A stretch of 64,000 bases of DNA from Mytilus galloprovincialis (GCF_965363235.1 NC_134844.1:19450646-19514645), one strand, 5' to 3'. Positions 25,706 through 37,960 are shown, numbered from the stretch's first letter. Notes: generated from the letters alone by a model not told the origin. Numbers and translations are program-made.

Positions 25706-27117
25706 TACTAAGCAAAACAAAAGAAACAAAATAAAAACAAATAATAAATTGACTTACCCTAACAGACGTTTTTAAAAATTGACAAAAAAAATTAATAAGA
25801 AAAAATCGTTAAAGTCAACTGTTTTGAAGGAATTGAAACATTACAATGCGCAAAAAATTGCAGAAAACTAGACAGCTAACAGAGCTGGGATATACCATAG
25901 GACAATAAAAGTTTAGCTGCAGGGTTATTAACGAGTCCAGCAGCTGATTTTTGTACACTAGAGGCAGATACAATATAATGGTCGGATTTGGAATGTTCTT
26001 TTTGGACACTCAGAAATTTAATTTTTAGAACATAAGGAAACTTAAAGAAAAATAAACTGGCAACTCCTAGATATATAAATAAATAGGTTCTGTAGGTATT
26101 TTACAGAAAGAATAATTTCAAATATATCTCTTATTATTGTAAATTTATCACGGAAATTTTTAAAAAAATTGTGGTATCGCCACATTTCATACATTGTGAT
26201 ATTCTTCAAAGTAGTCATGTATTATATCATCATTTTCGATCACAAGACTTTAGATTGAATAAGCGGACTGAAGGAATGCACTTTATGTTTGAGATTTTTC
26301 TTAAAATTATGACATTTGTGTTTTATTTTTACCACAAAATATTCTTAAATAATATGTCAATTTTGCATAAATAGTCATTTGAACATATGCTGGGTATACT
26401 GACCTTTTATTATATTTTGGAAATTGCACGATATAAACTACAAAATGAGGAATGTACAATTTTGTCAATTTTGTTACTTCCCCCGTACATTCTTAAATTG
26501 TACGTTTACAGAAAAGGGAGAATCAAATAATAAAATACATTTAGGAACGTCTTAAGACAGAACAGGACACATAAACAATCACGTAAACATGGTTTCAATA
26601 TTCTTGAAACGATACTGGCACTGCTCAAGTTAATATTTGAAACAACGGCGCAAATTTAAACAAATAACAGTATATATGTGATGACTAGAAACATTGAATG
26701 CCTTTTTAAATCAAATTTCCACACGATGAAATTCATATATCTTATTAAGGGATATTTTGAATCTCTAAATCTTGAAGTATTTAAGCACTTCGTTCATCTT
26801 CAAGCTACTGGTCTCACATATGTTTTAAATGTGAAATTTCCGGCTCTGTTGCTTGACATTCACTTGTTACCTTCAAGACTGTCTTCGTCTATAAAATCAA
26901 ATATGAATATTAGAGGAAAATTGCTTCCCTTGTTCTTAACAAAACTTATCGTTTATCGTTTTAAAATAACTCACTACTATTGAAAAGAAATGTTATGCTT
27001 TATGCTAAAATTAAAAGTTAACATTAGTAAGAAATAAAAGCCGTTTGCTGTTTGAATTGAAATATAACAATTTCAATGATTCGCAATTAAGCATAACTAG
27101 CATAAATCAATTTTTAC
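25706..27117. other. Non-coding sequence
   Basis: No known repeat was recognised. An open frame of about 100 codons near 26678-26983 has no splice context or recognisable motif and was not accepted as a gene. Confidence 0.35.
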
Positions 27118-27235
27118 AGGCAAGCTGGAGTCCGCCTCCGGATGCGGTATTTTCTCTCTGCATAAAAGAACCATCAGTGCCTTTCTCAACTTTTGTCGAG
27201 TTGTTGTCTCTTTGACATATTTCATGTTCTATTCT
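27118..27235 (-). repeat. R4c repeat fragment, minus orientation
   Basis: The minus strand has GAGACAACAACTCGAC near the head and CGCATCCGGAGGCGGACTCC at the end. The latter corresponds to the CACCCGGAGGCG block of the copy at 43511-43840. Confidence 0.6.
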
Positions 27236-27280
27236 ATAAACCATACTACTACTTGACAGTAGACCGTACAATTAACAAGA

Positions 27281-29162
27281 GGCTCTCAAGAGCCTGAATC
27301 GCTCACCTGAATTTTTTTGGTTTAATCTCTCATCAATGATTATTTTGACTTTTCAATTTATTTAAATGTTCTTTGAATCGTCCTATTTTCTTCAAAAGCA
27401 AAAAAAAATCATTTTCTCCTATGTTCCATTTTAGCCATAGGAGCTATGTTTCTTGACATACAAGGAAATGAAATATAAAATTTATACTAGATACTCTGAA
27501 ACTCTGAAACTCATTTAGCCTAAGTTTGGCTGAAATTGATACAGCAGTTTCATAAGAGAAGATTTTTTAAAGTAAGTCAACATGATGAACAAATTGTGAA
27601 AAAAGTCTTTAAAGGGCAATAACTCCTAAAGAGGTCAATTGACAATTTTGGTCAAATTGACTTATTTGTAGATCTTACTTTGCTGATCATATTTGCTGTT
27701 TACAGTTTATCTTTATCTATAATAATATTCAAGATAATGACCAAAAACTGCAAAATTTCCTTGAAATTACCAATTAAGTGGCAGCAACCCAACAATTGGA
27801 TGTTTGATTCATCTGAAAATTACAGGGCTGATAGATATTGACCTAATGAACATTTTTACTCCATGTCAGATTTGCTCTTAATGCTTTCGTTTTTGAGATA
27901 TAAGCCAAAAACTGCATTTGACCCCTATGTTCTATTTTAAGTAACGGCGGCCATGTTTTTTGACGGATCAAAAATCAAAGCACACACTTTGTGCAGGATA
28001 ATCTAAGGAACAACCATGCTAAGTTTTAACCAAATCCATTCAGTAGTTTCAGAGGAGAAGATTTTTTAAAGTTAGCAAATATGATGAACAAATTGTGAAA
28101 AATTGTCATTAAAGGACAATAACCCCTTAAGGGGTCAATTGACAATTTTGGTCATATTAACTTATTTGTAGATCTTACTTTGCTGATCTTTTTTGCTGTT
28201 TACAGTTTATCTTTATCTATAATAATATTCAAGATAATGACCAAAAACTGCAAAATTTCCTTAAAATTACCAATTAAGTGGCAGCAACCCAACAATTGGA
28301 TGTTTGATTCATCTGAAAATTTCAGAGCTGATAGATATTGACCTAATGAACATTTTTACTCCTGTCAGATTTGCTCTTAATGCTTTCGTTTTTGAGATAT
28401 AAGCCAAAAACTGCATTTGACCCCTATGTTCTATTTTAAGTAACGGCGGCCATGTTTTTTGACGGATAAAAAATCAAAGCACACACTTTGTGCAGGATAA
28501 TCTAAGGAACAACCATGCTAAGTTTTAACCAAATCCATTCAGTAGTTTCAGAGGAGAAGATTTTTTAAAGTTAGCAAATATGATGAACAAATTGTGAAAA
28601 ATTGTCATTAAAGGACAATAACCCCTTAAGGGGTCAATTGACAATTTTGGTCATATTAACTTATTTGTAGATCTTACTTTGCTGATCTTTTTTGCTGTTT
28701 ACAGTTTATCTTTATCTATAATAATATTCAAGATAATGACCAAAAACTGCAAAATTTCCTTAAAATTACCAATTAAGTGGCAGCAACCCAACAATGGTTT
28801 GTTTGATTCATCTGAAAATTTCAGGGCTGATAGATCTTGACCTAATGAACATTTTTACCCCATGTCAGATTTGCTCTAAATGCTTTCGTTTTTGAGATAT
28901 AAGCCAAAAACTGCATTTGACCCCTATGTTCTATTTTAAGTAACGGCGGCCATGTTTTGTGACGGATCAAAAATCGAAGCGCACATTTTGTGCAGGATAT
29001 ACTAAGGAACAATCATGTTAAGTTTCATTCAAATCCATTCAGTAGTTTCAGAGGAGAAGATGTTTGAAAAATTGTTAACGACGACAGACGACGACGACGA
29101 CGACGACGGACGCCAAGTGATGAGAAAAGCTCACATGGCCTTTTAGGTCAGGTGAGCTAAAA
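27281..29162 (+). mobile_element. R2 family element with GCTCACCTGA inverted ends
   Basis: The left end begins with a small hairpin (GGCTCTCAAGAGCC) followed by GCTCACCTGA. The right end carries TCAGGTGAGC, its exact complement. Near the right end a GAC run leads into ACGCCAAGTGATG, the same arrangement as in the R1 family. Most of the body is three tandem units of about 499 bases. There is no open frame of note, so the element is non-autonomous. I recognise these ends as widespread in bivalve DNA. Confidence 0.75.
27561..29058 (+). repeat. Three tandem units of about 499 bp
   Basis: The marker GATTTTTTAA starts units at 27561, 28060 and 28559, and a decayed marker lies at 29059. The 499-500 base spacing is constant. 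Adjacent units are nearly identical over long stretches (for example around TAACGGCGGCCATGTTTT), so the expansion is recent relative to the rest of the element. Confidence 0.85.
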
Positions 29163-29814
29163 AGTAACCTCTCTCGCAAGGTTTACTTTGGTGGCATTCT
29201 ATTTTAAGATTTATACAGTGGAAAATAGTAATAGAGGTGCATCATATTTAGTAACAAAATTAAGGCTTTAAAAAACGTGCTTAGCTTTATATCAATGCTT
29301 TTACAGAAAAACAAGGAAAATCAAGAAATTTTACAGATATGAAAATTTTGTCATGGATTTAGTTGCCAGTGTAAACTCGTTCAATGACAAGTTTGTTTTT
29401 ATTTTCTGAATACCTCGTGCCTTTGTTTTGTGTTGACACATTTAAGATTCAAAATTGTAACTTTAAAATTTGCAAGTAATAGTTGGGCCAAATGTATGTT
29501 CAATTGTATTAATATGTCTTTTGATTGAGTTTAGCCATCTCAGTTGATATTTTATAGTGTATCTTTCTATGTTGTGATGTTGACTCAGATAAAGTAACCT
29601 TAAACCCGCTGCATTTGTTTGCTACTGTACTAAGTAAAACATTGATGTACAGTCGTTTGTTGATGTGGTTTATAATTGTTTTTCGTTTCGTGTTTTTTAT
29701 ATAGATTAGACCCATGGTTTTCCCGTTTAAATAGTTTAACACTAGTCGTTTTTGGGCTATATGTACTTGTTGTTCGGTGAGCCAAAATATCCGTGTTGAA
29801 TACCGCACTTTAAT

Positions 29815-30016
29815 AATACTGAGGCTTTTGTACCTCAGGTATAGATTACCGTAGCTGTATCTGGCAAAACTTTTAGGAATTTTGGTCCTCAATGCTCTCC
29901 AACTTATTTGACCTTTTTAACTTTTTTGGATTCGAGCGTCACTGATGAATCTTTTGTAGACGAAACATGTGTCTGTCGTATATACAAAATTTAGTCCTGG
30001 TATCTATGATGAGTTT
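29815..30016 (+). repeat. R5 element (hammerhead-bearing), copy 1
   Basis: The copy runs from GAGGCTTTTGTACCTCAGG to TATCTATGATGAGTTTA and shares its full order of phrases with the copy at 52992-53195 (TTTTAGGAA, TTGGTCCT, TTTTTTGGATTCGAG). Short size and a ribozyme motif fit the retrozyme or Penelope terminal-repeat type of element. It has no protein-coding content. Confidence 0.75.
29936..29979 (+). ncRNA. Hammerhead ribozyme motif, degenerate copy
   Basis: CTGATGA (29942-29948), GAAAC and GTC are present in order. Stem III is a two-pair AC/GT helix with a four-base loop. Stem I pairs GCGTCA with TGTCGT, with one mismatch. The base of stem II is an A opposite C instead of G-C. Activity is therefore likely reduced. 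Confidence 0.6.
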
Positions 30017-30531
30017 AATTAACATATATTAGATTACTTTTACATATTGTATATTGGATGCAGAGTTGTCTCATTGGCACTCGTATACATTAATTCTCGT
30101 ATTTTCATTTTAGATATATATTGTTGGAATAACATTATCTGATTTTAAAGAATTTGATTTCAACAAGAAAGACAGAAGTGGTAAAAAGGATTTCAATTGA
30201 TTTCATCCCTCGTGATAGGGCAAGTATCTATTTATTTACATTTTATGGCACTTCCGGAATTCTGTATAACACGATTGAAATAACAGCTATCGAAAATGAA
30301 GAATTCGTTATTAACCTTTAATGTGTCGCTACAAAAGATGTCGTCAAGAGACTTGATTTGGCTAACCCTTAAGACGTATACAAGGCATAGAAGGAATCAA
30401 TCAAACATCATAAGTTCAATAATTTAAAAAAAAACAGGAAACCCAATTACCAACAAGGAAATGACGAAAAGACAATGTGCGGATTGAATAAACAATATGA
30501 TAACTAGTAAAACACCTAATAACAAACTTAC

Positions 30532-30600
30532 TTTTCAAAAGTTTTTGAGATGAGTTTTCAACATGTTCTCGCAAAACGTATTTTACCTCCTTTCGTATGC
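30532..30600 (-). CDS. Cytoplasmic-tail exon of the two-Ig receptor (gene B, exon 5)
   Basis: On the minus strand the acceptor is TTTTCTTTTTTTAG and the donor is GAAAA|GTAAGT. Two leading bases complete the codon left open by the membrane exon at 36381, and 22 codons plus one base follow, so it is again phase 1-1. The peptide is polar and basic near the membrane (IRKEVKYVLREHVENSSQKL, then LK), residues 273-294 of the assembled protein. The remaining tail is not settled. One candidate is an 11-base end exon at 30318-30328 that would stop after three residues, with an AATAAA about 80 bases downstream on the minus strand. It is too short to be trusted. Confidence 0.65.
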
Positions 30601-31260
30601 CTAAAAAAAGAAAAGTAAAAATGAGTTATTCATATTCTGTATAGCCATTGACTCTAGTTACAAAGGTACTAGGATTATAATTCACACACTGTCGTATAAT
30701 TTAATATTTGTATGCAATGAAAGTTCAATCATGTCTAAAACTTAATAAGAGAGCTGATAGATCTTGTGTGAATGAATATACATGGAAGTATACCTGGAAA
30801 TCAAATGAAAGCAGACCACACCAACCCAACTTGCCATGTGCCATTCTTGTATTTCAACAAAACATTAAGACTTAGTTATAGCTTAACTAGTTTTAAATGT
30901 AAACTCTCTTAATATTATTGATTCAAATTAAATTTTCTATAAATCCATACACTTCACCACAGCATGTTCAATTTGAGGGATGCATATATACCCGAAATTT
31001 ATAAGAATTCACATGAAAATTCGTCTGTCGCTTAATTTTTTTCACTTTAGACAAACATACTTCGTTTGTCAATAAAAACTGACAACCAAGATTTTAGTAA
31101 AGTGGCCTGTAAGTGGAGTTTAACACCAACATCAATCATAAATATTTGAATTGTTGAAGTTGTTTACATATACTTGTTTTTGATTCATTATGGACATATG
31201 TTGAAAAGTTATAAATATACTAAATGTAGATTTTGAAAGTTGTAAGGTATTGATAATATG
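30601..31260. other. Gene B intron sequence
   Basis: Intron between the tail exon and the membrane exon of gene B, read on the minus strand. No repeat was recognised in this part. Confidence 0.4.
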
Positions 31261-31765
31261 AGGCAGGCATTACCTGTGAATGGGGACGAAGTTTGTTTAA
31301 ATCATTTTTTTTGTATTTTAAATATTTGTTAAAAAAAAGATACGGAAATACCGTAACGTTTCCGATTTTGGTTCTGTTGTTAGGGATTTTACTTGTGACG
31401 TTATTTAAGTTATGACGTCATGTTCAATGTAAACAAAGAAACGCAATGCATCAGGTAGGCCTAACGTTTATTCATACCAAAGACAAAGAATGATTAAAAA
31501 TGAAATATTGGTATTGTGTTCCTTGAGTTCCTATATTTTACTAGACTAATCAAAGTCTCACGACAACAAGACCGGAAGAAGGAAGTAGAGTTATGTGTTC
31601 TGCGCAGATCCGGAAATTAAAAAACACGACAAAAAAAATTTGAACGATTTTGAGTTCATTAGTACAATGAAAAATTCGGGAAATTTTCCCGATTTTTTTT
31701 TTTTTTTTTTTTTTATTGAATTTTCTACTGTAATAGGGGACTTCGTCCCCATATTAAGTCTGCCT
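31261..31765. mobile_element. Short inverted-end element with TGGGGACGAAGT blocks
   Basis: AGGCAGGC at the left and GTCTGCCT at the right are near-complements. Further in, TGGGGACGAAGT is mirrored by ACTTCGTCCCCA. The interior contains the palindrome TGACGTCA near 31412, a perfect CREB/ATF-type site, and a long T run. Target duplication is not clear. Confidence 0.5.
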
Positions 31766-31967
31766 GAAACTTAAACTTGACCAACACTAACCAAACACAC
31801 TATCATGAACTGTTATAGTTGTAATCATTTTTGAAAGCGTTTCAAATTTCTTTATCAACAAATTCTTTTATGTTTGTTCTTATGGTTTGCCTTAACACAA
31901 TTGTCCCTCGTTAGGGGAAGGGCTTTGAGCACTTGTTTCACATCTTAATCATAATCATCTTAATCTT

Positions 31968-32251
31968 TCATTAATATGACCTACCGAATTAGACTATTTA
32001 CCGGATTTGTAATCACATAAGCAACACGACGGGTGTCACATGTGGAGCAGGATCTGCTTACCCTTCCGGAGCACCTGAGATCACCCCTAGTTTTTGGTGG
32101 GGTTCGTGTTGTTTATTCTTTAGTTTTCTATGTTGTGTCGTGTGTACTATTGTTTTTCTGTTTGTCTTTTTCATTTTTAGCCATGGCGTTGTCAGTTTGT
32201 TTTAGATTTATGAGTTTGACTGTCCCTTTGGTATCTTTCGTCCCTCTTTTA
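31968..32251 (+). mobile_element. Retroelement 3' tail, second long copy
   Basis: Nearly identical to 10370-10657, including CACGACGGGTGTCACATGTG and the end CTTTCGTCCCTCTTTTA. The reverse-transcriptase part is missing, so the copy is 5'-truncated. The unbroken frame over part of the tail is a by-product of that sequence and not evidence of a host gene. Confidence 0.8.
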
Positions 32252-32639
32252 ATCCCAGTCATTTTCTGTATTTGCTTGTCCCAAATTAGTAATCTAGATC
32301 TGTAACCATTTTATTTAACATGAAAGGAGAATGTGTCAATTAGACCCAGATAATGCCCCGCTTGCATATTATATAAAGTTGTAACGGTACGTTACTGAAA
32401 AGCGATAAAAGTGACGCTACCAAACTGTGTACTTAATCTGAGCGTTATTGCTAATAAGAATTGAGTATAACTTGAGCTTCATGCCATTTGGTTTGGGCAA
32501 TCTAAAGTAAACCAACGCAAACGAACGTTCTATTTTTTTTCTATTTATAAAAAAGACATAACTCTAGAACGGTTAAAGTGACGCCACAAAAGTTCAAACT
32601 TGATCTGTGTTTTGTTGTAATTAGAACTAGAGATTGAGA

Positions 32640-32960
32640 AAACAACAGACACGGCTTCCTCCGCCTCATTTTTAGACTTATATCTCGAATTTGACTTACA
32701 CAGTCATCTCAGTACCAGAATCTATGACAAACGAGACGATTTTAATTTTGAAATTATAAATTTCCCCCACCTTAGCAGCAATATACCAACTTCACCTGCA
32801 TATTGGATATATATTCCCAACTTATTCGATATTCAAGAGCTTGCAGGTCCTACTCAGACTTTGTAAAACGTCATCAGTGTCTGAGTAGAAAGTTGATGAA
32901 CCAGGGGTATGTCAAAGAACGTCTTGTCCTTTTTCTAAAAAAAAGTTCATCGGAAGGTAC
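32640..32960 (+). mobile_element. Penelope-like reverse-transcriptase fragment
   Basis: It encodes words parallel to those at 9915-10300: SFLDLYLEFDLHSHL, YDKRDDFNFEIINFPHL and QLIRYSRACRSYSDF. The sequence is clearly diverged from the 9.9-kb copy, so it is another subfamily. It is a broken remnant. An R8-type landmark (GACGTGGCTCGGTACTTATA) follows near 33148 and may be its 3' region. Confidence 0.7.
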
Positions 32961-33909
32961 CAAGACCTTGTTGATAAATATTCCGTTATCAACTTCACAA
33001 ATAATACAAGATGGTCTTGATGTATAGATTCTGCGTACTGATGTTGTTTATCATCTTAACAACGTGTTTTATAGTTCTTTCATTTTTTTAGTTCTACTAT
33101 TAATATTATTTTTACTGTTGAATGGTTTTATGTGATATCCGTTTGACGTGGCTCGGTACTTATACATCTCGTCAATGTGTTTGTATTGTCTTTCATTTTT
33201 GGTGGTGTGTTTTGTATATGCGACTTTTTGTATTTCTTTGGTTCTTATAACGTGACTGTACTTTAAAAGATCCCGTCAGTATGATATTGTTCTATTTTAT
33301 GTCATTATGTGTTATGTAATCTTTCCTATGATCAATTTAAATATATCTTTTCAAGGCTAAGTGTGTATTATAAGACATCATAAGAAGACAAATTTTTTAG
33401 AGCCATCACAGGTGGGTATGGGGGCGTGCGACCTATAACGCCGCCTGGATTCGTAAAAAAAATGTGATATAACCAAATCGTATACCAACTAAGAATTTTG
33501 TATGAATTAAGAAAACAGCTTCATCCGCGAAATTGGATGTATGTGAGAAGGATTATCAAAATGAATAAATGTAGCTGTGAATGTCACACTGATAAGGGAG
33601 CAATCATTTAACGTCAATGAGGGAGGGCGTGGTTAATTGGTTTTATTTTAGCTAGCAAAAAAATCTACTTTTTTTCAACTCTATCAATCTTTTTTGTTTT
33701 ATATTTAACACTGTCAATTAGGGGATAAATCTACATTTACAATATTTTTTTTTTGTAATCTGCTTGGCCAGAACAATTTTTTTCTTCAAAAGAGGATCAG
33801 CATATTTTTTTTAGAAAAAAAAACATACTCCCTCCTGGAACTCAAATGTGTGTTCCGTAATGGTTAACCATGATCAAGGTTAACATTTCGTTTACAATAT
33901 TAAAAAAAA

Positions 33910-34118
33910 GTAAATGTGGTATGATTTCCAATGAAACAACTCTCCACAACAGACCAAATGGCACAGAAATGTACAGCTACAGGTCACCATACGGCCTTCA
34001 ACAATAAGCAAAGAACATACCGCATATTCAGCTACATAAGGGTCCGAAATCACAAATATAACACAATCCAAACGAGAGAAAAAAAAATATGTAACAAGAG
34101 TCCGTATCTCTAATACCA
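33910..34118 (+). repeat. R4 repeat, head portion
   Basis: Begins AATGTGGTATGATTTCCAAT and continues through CGGCCTTCAACAATAAGCAA. It is cut off at about 34118, just before the inverted-end element that starts at 34134. Confidence 0.7.
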
Positions 34119-34133
34119 TAAGTAATTATAGGT

Positions 34134-35261
34134 CAGAGCTCCAGATAAGCTGCGTATTTGCGTGATCACGCAATACAAATAATAAAAAACCCAATGCAAT
34201 TGCCCATTGCAGGGTTCAATAACCCAATTAATTCAAAGGAAAACCCAATTATATTCCAAAATCATAAGTTTTCAACCCTTTTATTGACTACCATTTGCGT
34301 TATTTACCCTTATCTGTTTACAGTCGTCGCGTCGCGTAAACTATTTTTATAATATTTATAATTGGAAATTTCCTTTCGTTCTAAAAATAGATCCCTGCAT
34401 CAAGTAGCTGAAATGGGTCCCTGTTAGAGTTTTCCGTTGCTCAATAGGTACACGTGTTTTTAAAACATTTCGATCTTCTCGGCGTTTATCCAATTAGCGT
34501 GTGTCATGAAGTCATATTTTTTCGCATTGCTCGGGATTTATCATAACATACATTGAATTAAACCAAAAGTGAATGTCCGGTAAAAATATTGAATAGAAGC
34601 ATGTTTTCTGCTTCTTTTGAAAAGCTTAGGGAAAGTTATGATGATAACAAGACTCGGCCAGTGTTTTTAGGAAGCGTCCATCGAACAAACAGGCGTGTGT
34701 GCGTACTTAACGAGAACATTGCTAATAAAAGCAGGGTTTCCTCAAAAACGAATAAAAGACAACTAAACCCAGATTTATGAAAATTGGAATAAAACAAAAA
34801 CATTCAAGTATAATTAGAGTTTATATACTATTTTTTCATTTTACGGTTAATTAATGAATACACATATATATCCGTTTTTTTACAGTTTATATGAGAAAAT
34901 ACAAAACTGGCAGAAGGTTTGAAACGGAACACAAATTTAAACTACAATTGCTTCTCAGTCAATAAACCAAATAAAACAGCTAGCAAACAACCCTAACCCT
35001 AAACCAAATAAAACAGCTAAACAAAGAAAGAAACATATTTAAGATGGAAAAAAAATCTGGGGTTGATATTGCCTAAATATTCAATATTGTGTTGATGAAA
35101 AAACCCAATTTATTAAGGAGCTTGGTGGTGAAAAACCCAATTTGATATTAACATGAGGGGTGAATTGGAATTGATAATGCAATCAAAAAACTTTATCACC
35201 CAATTATATAAGAAAATGGTGGGTAAAAAACCCAATTTGTGAATTCTTATCTGGAGCTCTG
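34134..35261. mobile_element. DNA element with CAGAGCTCCAGATAAG ends
   Basis: Sixteen-base perfect inverted ends: CAGAGCTCCAGATAAG at the left and CTTATCTGGAGCTCTG at the right. ATAGGT directly flanks both sides (34128-34133 and 35262-35267), a 6-bp target duplication. The interior repeats the word AACCCAATT many times near both ends, with a short CCCTAACCCTAAACC run near 34990. An open frame of 59 codons from ATG at 34601 to TGA (start MFSASFEKLRESYDDNKTRP) lies inside. I do not recognise it as a transposase, and it is too short to be one. Confidence 0.75.
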
Positions 35262-35267
35262 ATAGGT

Positions 35268-36380
35268 CAACTAAATTTGATACACCTTATCGCTTCTTAG
35301 TCCAATCCGGGAAAAACAGTCATTTATACAACTTCCTGTTTGGGTCATGCCGCCGAAAAATTGAGGTCATCAGTAGTGAGCTGAGGGAGGAAAAATTTAA
35401 GAAAGCGATCATCAAGAAACTTTGATAGAGTATGATTCACTTTTTCAAAATTAAATTTGAAGTAAAAAATATTTTGTTATAGGTATTTACGATAGTTTAA
35501 ATAGGTCTCATTAAAAATTATCATGCATGGTGAATTGTTTAAACAGGCTCCCAGATAGCTTCAACTGGACGAAAAAGTTGTGTAATTTTAAAACTTGTCC
35601 GGAATGGAATAAATAGCGATTCTGGGTATTATATGTCCACATGACCATTTTGTGACCTTGCACTTATTTTATTGATTAATTGAATGGTAAAATTTTAATG
35701 TTAAGTTTTTATTTATTTTTTTTGTTTGGTTTTAATGATTGTAATGTGTTCATGCTCGTTTGGCAGGTTTTATTCGACCTTGGCTTTTTATGGTTCCATG
35801 AACAATTTTAAGTGTATGTGATATTTTTGTGTAGATAGTCATATCTATGTTGAATTTCTTTCAATGGACAATGTTAGGCTGTTAGCGTTGCTTTTCATAA
35901 ATTTGTGGTTTCAAAACAAAATAAAACCGGGTGATATACATAGACAAAACCGGGAGATTGTGTAGTAAACTGCAATGACCAAACCGGCCTCTTCCATTCT
36001 GACATGACAAATTTCTTTCATTCCATTTACAAAAATACAGGTATTGATGTGGTCAAAGTTTTGCAATCTCCGTGTCAATATCTGTCTTTTCATTCCCGTA
36101 CACTGTGATCAATTTATCGAGATATTAAACAACTTCGACGCAAAAATCACTCAATTCGTCGTTTTGACATGCATATTAACTTAGTTCTCCGTTAATATAG
36201 AACGGTTATAGAAAAATTACACCTAACAATAGAAAAAAGTAATAAATAAACAGAAATCAACCTTTTCTCTTTCTATTAATGTTCCGTCACCGTGCCAGAT
36301 ATTAGATACCAAATATTCCAAACATTTTTTGCTCGTGTGGTTTAGACACAGTGTATATATTGTTAACATTTCCAACTTAC
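35268..36380. other. Gene B intron sequence
   Basis: Non-coding intron next to the membrane exon. I see no bounded element. A short minus-strand open frame near 35911-36093 lacks splice support. Confidence 0.4.
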
Positions 36381-36512
36381 TTTTATATACTAGTATGTAA
36401 ACCGTATTCCAAATTGCTGCGAATACTATTAAAACTGTTAACAAAACTATAATTATTGCTATAATTGGAATCTCTCCACGAAAGCTGCCTATTCCATCAT
36501 GGGTCTTTGAGT
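36381..36512 (-). CDS. Membrane-spanning exon of the two-Ig receptor (gene B, exon 4)
   Basis: On the minus strand the acceptor is ATTTTTGTTGCAG and the donor is TAAAA|GTAAGT. The exon is 132 bases, phase 1-1, residues 229-271 of the assembled protein. A short extracellular stalk is followed by a clear helix starting IPIIAIIIVLLTVLIVFAA at about residue 242, then aromatic and basic residues at the inner face (residues 268-271, VYK at the end). The frame is set by the one base carried over from exon 3. No stop or alternative phase intrudes. Confidence 0.82.
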
Positions 36513-37244
36513 CTGCAACAAAAATTATTTCTATCAGAATGGTTGGTCAATAAATGGAACTTACTCTTCTTTCTTTTCGGAGATAAATATCATAGTTGTT
36601 ATATGAAAAGTACAAACTATACAATGTGAAATCATTCTACCTGTGAGGGTAACAATGTATTTAATTTCATATATATTTTTTAATAGAACATTCGATATTT
36701 AATCACTTTAAGTACAAGAATTAAATGTAGAATATTTTTTATTTATTATGTCTTGGGGTTTTAGATATATTCGGTTATCTCCTTCTGTATCTAAAACTTA
36801 TATTTTTTATATGACTTCCATATCAACCAATTATAGTTCAGATTTCACATTCATATCATCAATTTATTTTTAATTTTTTTTGCACTTATCATTAATATTT
36901 TACACTCATTCAGATATCTATTTCGGTTTTGCTTGTACTTGTGAAGGTATCATTCGGACTTCACAACTTTATTTTGCACATGCACTATATTGTATGATAG
37001 TAACACTCTCATTTTTATCTCATTTACATATCGATTTTTCACTTAAATGTTCAATTTATTTTGAACAAATTTTGGTTTTTAGATAGCATTCGTGTTTTGT
37101 TTTCAAAACGTCCGAAATTAGTTGTTTTTTTATATTCGATTTAAATTTACAATAGGATCTTCCTTATCTAAATTTCTATGGATTAGTTTCAAACAACCGT
37201 TATACCTCATAGATGTAAGACAAATGCTTTAAGCCCCACCTCGA

Positions 37245-37417
37245 CCCTCTTTAACCCGCACACTTATTGCTGGTCTCTATTTGCCTTTCGTAGTAGTTTG
37301 ATTTTATACGATACCTTGTTTCAGTCGGTATTTTGTATACTCGTGTCGTAACCTTATTTGGTCTCTTGTAGGGAACTTGTCTCATTTGCAATCATGTCAT
37401 GTCTTCTTCTTTTTTAA
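37245..37417 (-). repeat. R4-related repeat, minus orientation
   Basis: On the minus strand it begins with CATGACATGATTGCAAATGA followed by GACAAG and continues to a TAAAGAGGGTCGAGGTGGGG line. Strongly diverged. Confidence 0.5.
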
Positions 37418-37879
37418 ACTAGCGTGATTTCAATTATACACGGGTCTGTCAATTCAGGATAACAAGAACTTTGCGTATTTACATAATGGTTCGATTAAGA
37501 TTTCATTACGTATTGTATGTAGATAACAGACATCGTTTATCAGTATGATTATAATGAAGATGTAAAATTAATCATATTAATTTATTCAGAGTTAACTAAA
37601 ACAATTGTATCATTCAAGAACTTCAAAACATGCATCCATGGGTGACACTAGTATATTTATCTCAACTGAAACTTTGAAGATATACACCCAAAATGAATAA
37701 CAGTGTCCGATGTAAACTGTTATAATTTTTAAAGTAGTAGGCCCAGTAAGACCCCTTTTAGGCCTAAAATATATAAATAGCAGTTTTACAAAATTGTTAA
37801 AATGTAAACTTTAAGCTTTTTATTGGAAAGTAGAACACTTCTGTTACATACATATGTGCTAATTTTGACAATATATTAA

Positions 37880-37960
37880 AATTGAGAATGGAAATGGGGA
37901 ATGTGACAAAAAGACAACAACCCGACCATAGAGCAGACAATGCACATATATCGGGTACTA
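37880..37960 (+). repeat. R4c fragment
   Basis: Reads GAGAATGGAAATGGGGAATG and then CAACAACCCGACCATAGAGC, the head of the R4c family. It is truncated and lies within the 37.7-kb mosaic. Confidence 0.65.

Noticed and set aside
26895-26930. Alternative last exon for gene B on the minus strand (phase-compatible, reads NEDSLEGNK then stop)
   Set aside because: Too short to distinguish from chance, and competing candidates exist closer to exon 5.
26678-26983. Plus-strand frame of about 100 codons
   Set aside because: No domain, no splice borders, and composition is typical of AT-rich non-coding DNA.
29509-29892. Minus-strand frame of 127 codons overlapping the R5 repeat
   Set aside because: Largely antisense to repeat sequence, with no motif and no splice support.
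30114-30200. Plus-strand terminal-exon-like frame (starts IYIVGITLSDFKEFDF) after TTTCATTTTAG
   Set aside because: No upstream partner exons on the plus strand were found and the acceptor overlaps repeat-like sequence. It could be chance.
34985-35005. Telomere repeat
   Set aside because: Only two CCCTAA units inside a bounded DNA element. Not a telomeric array.
35911-36093. Minus-strand frame just downstream of the membrane exon as a gene B tail
   Set aside because: No acceptor in the required phase. Exon 5 at 30532-30600 gives a clean phase match instead.
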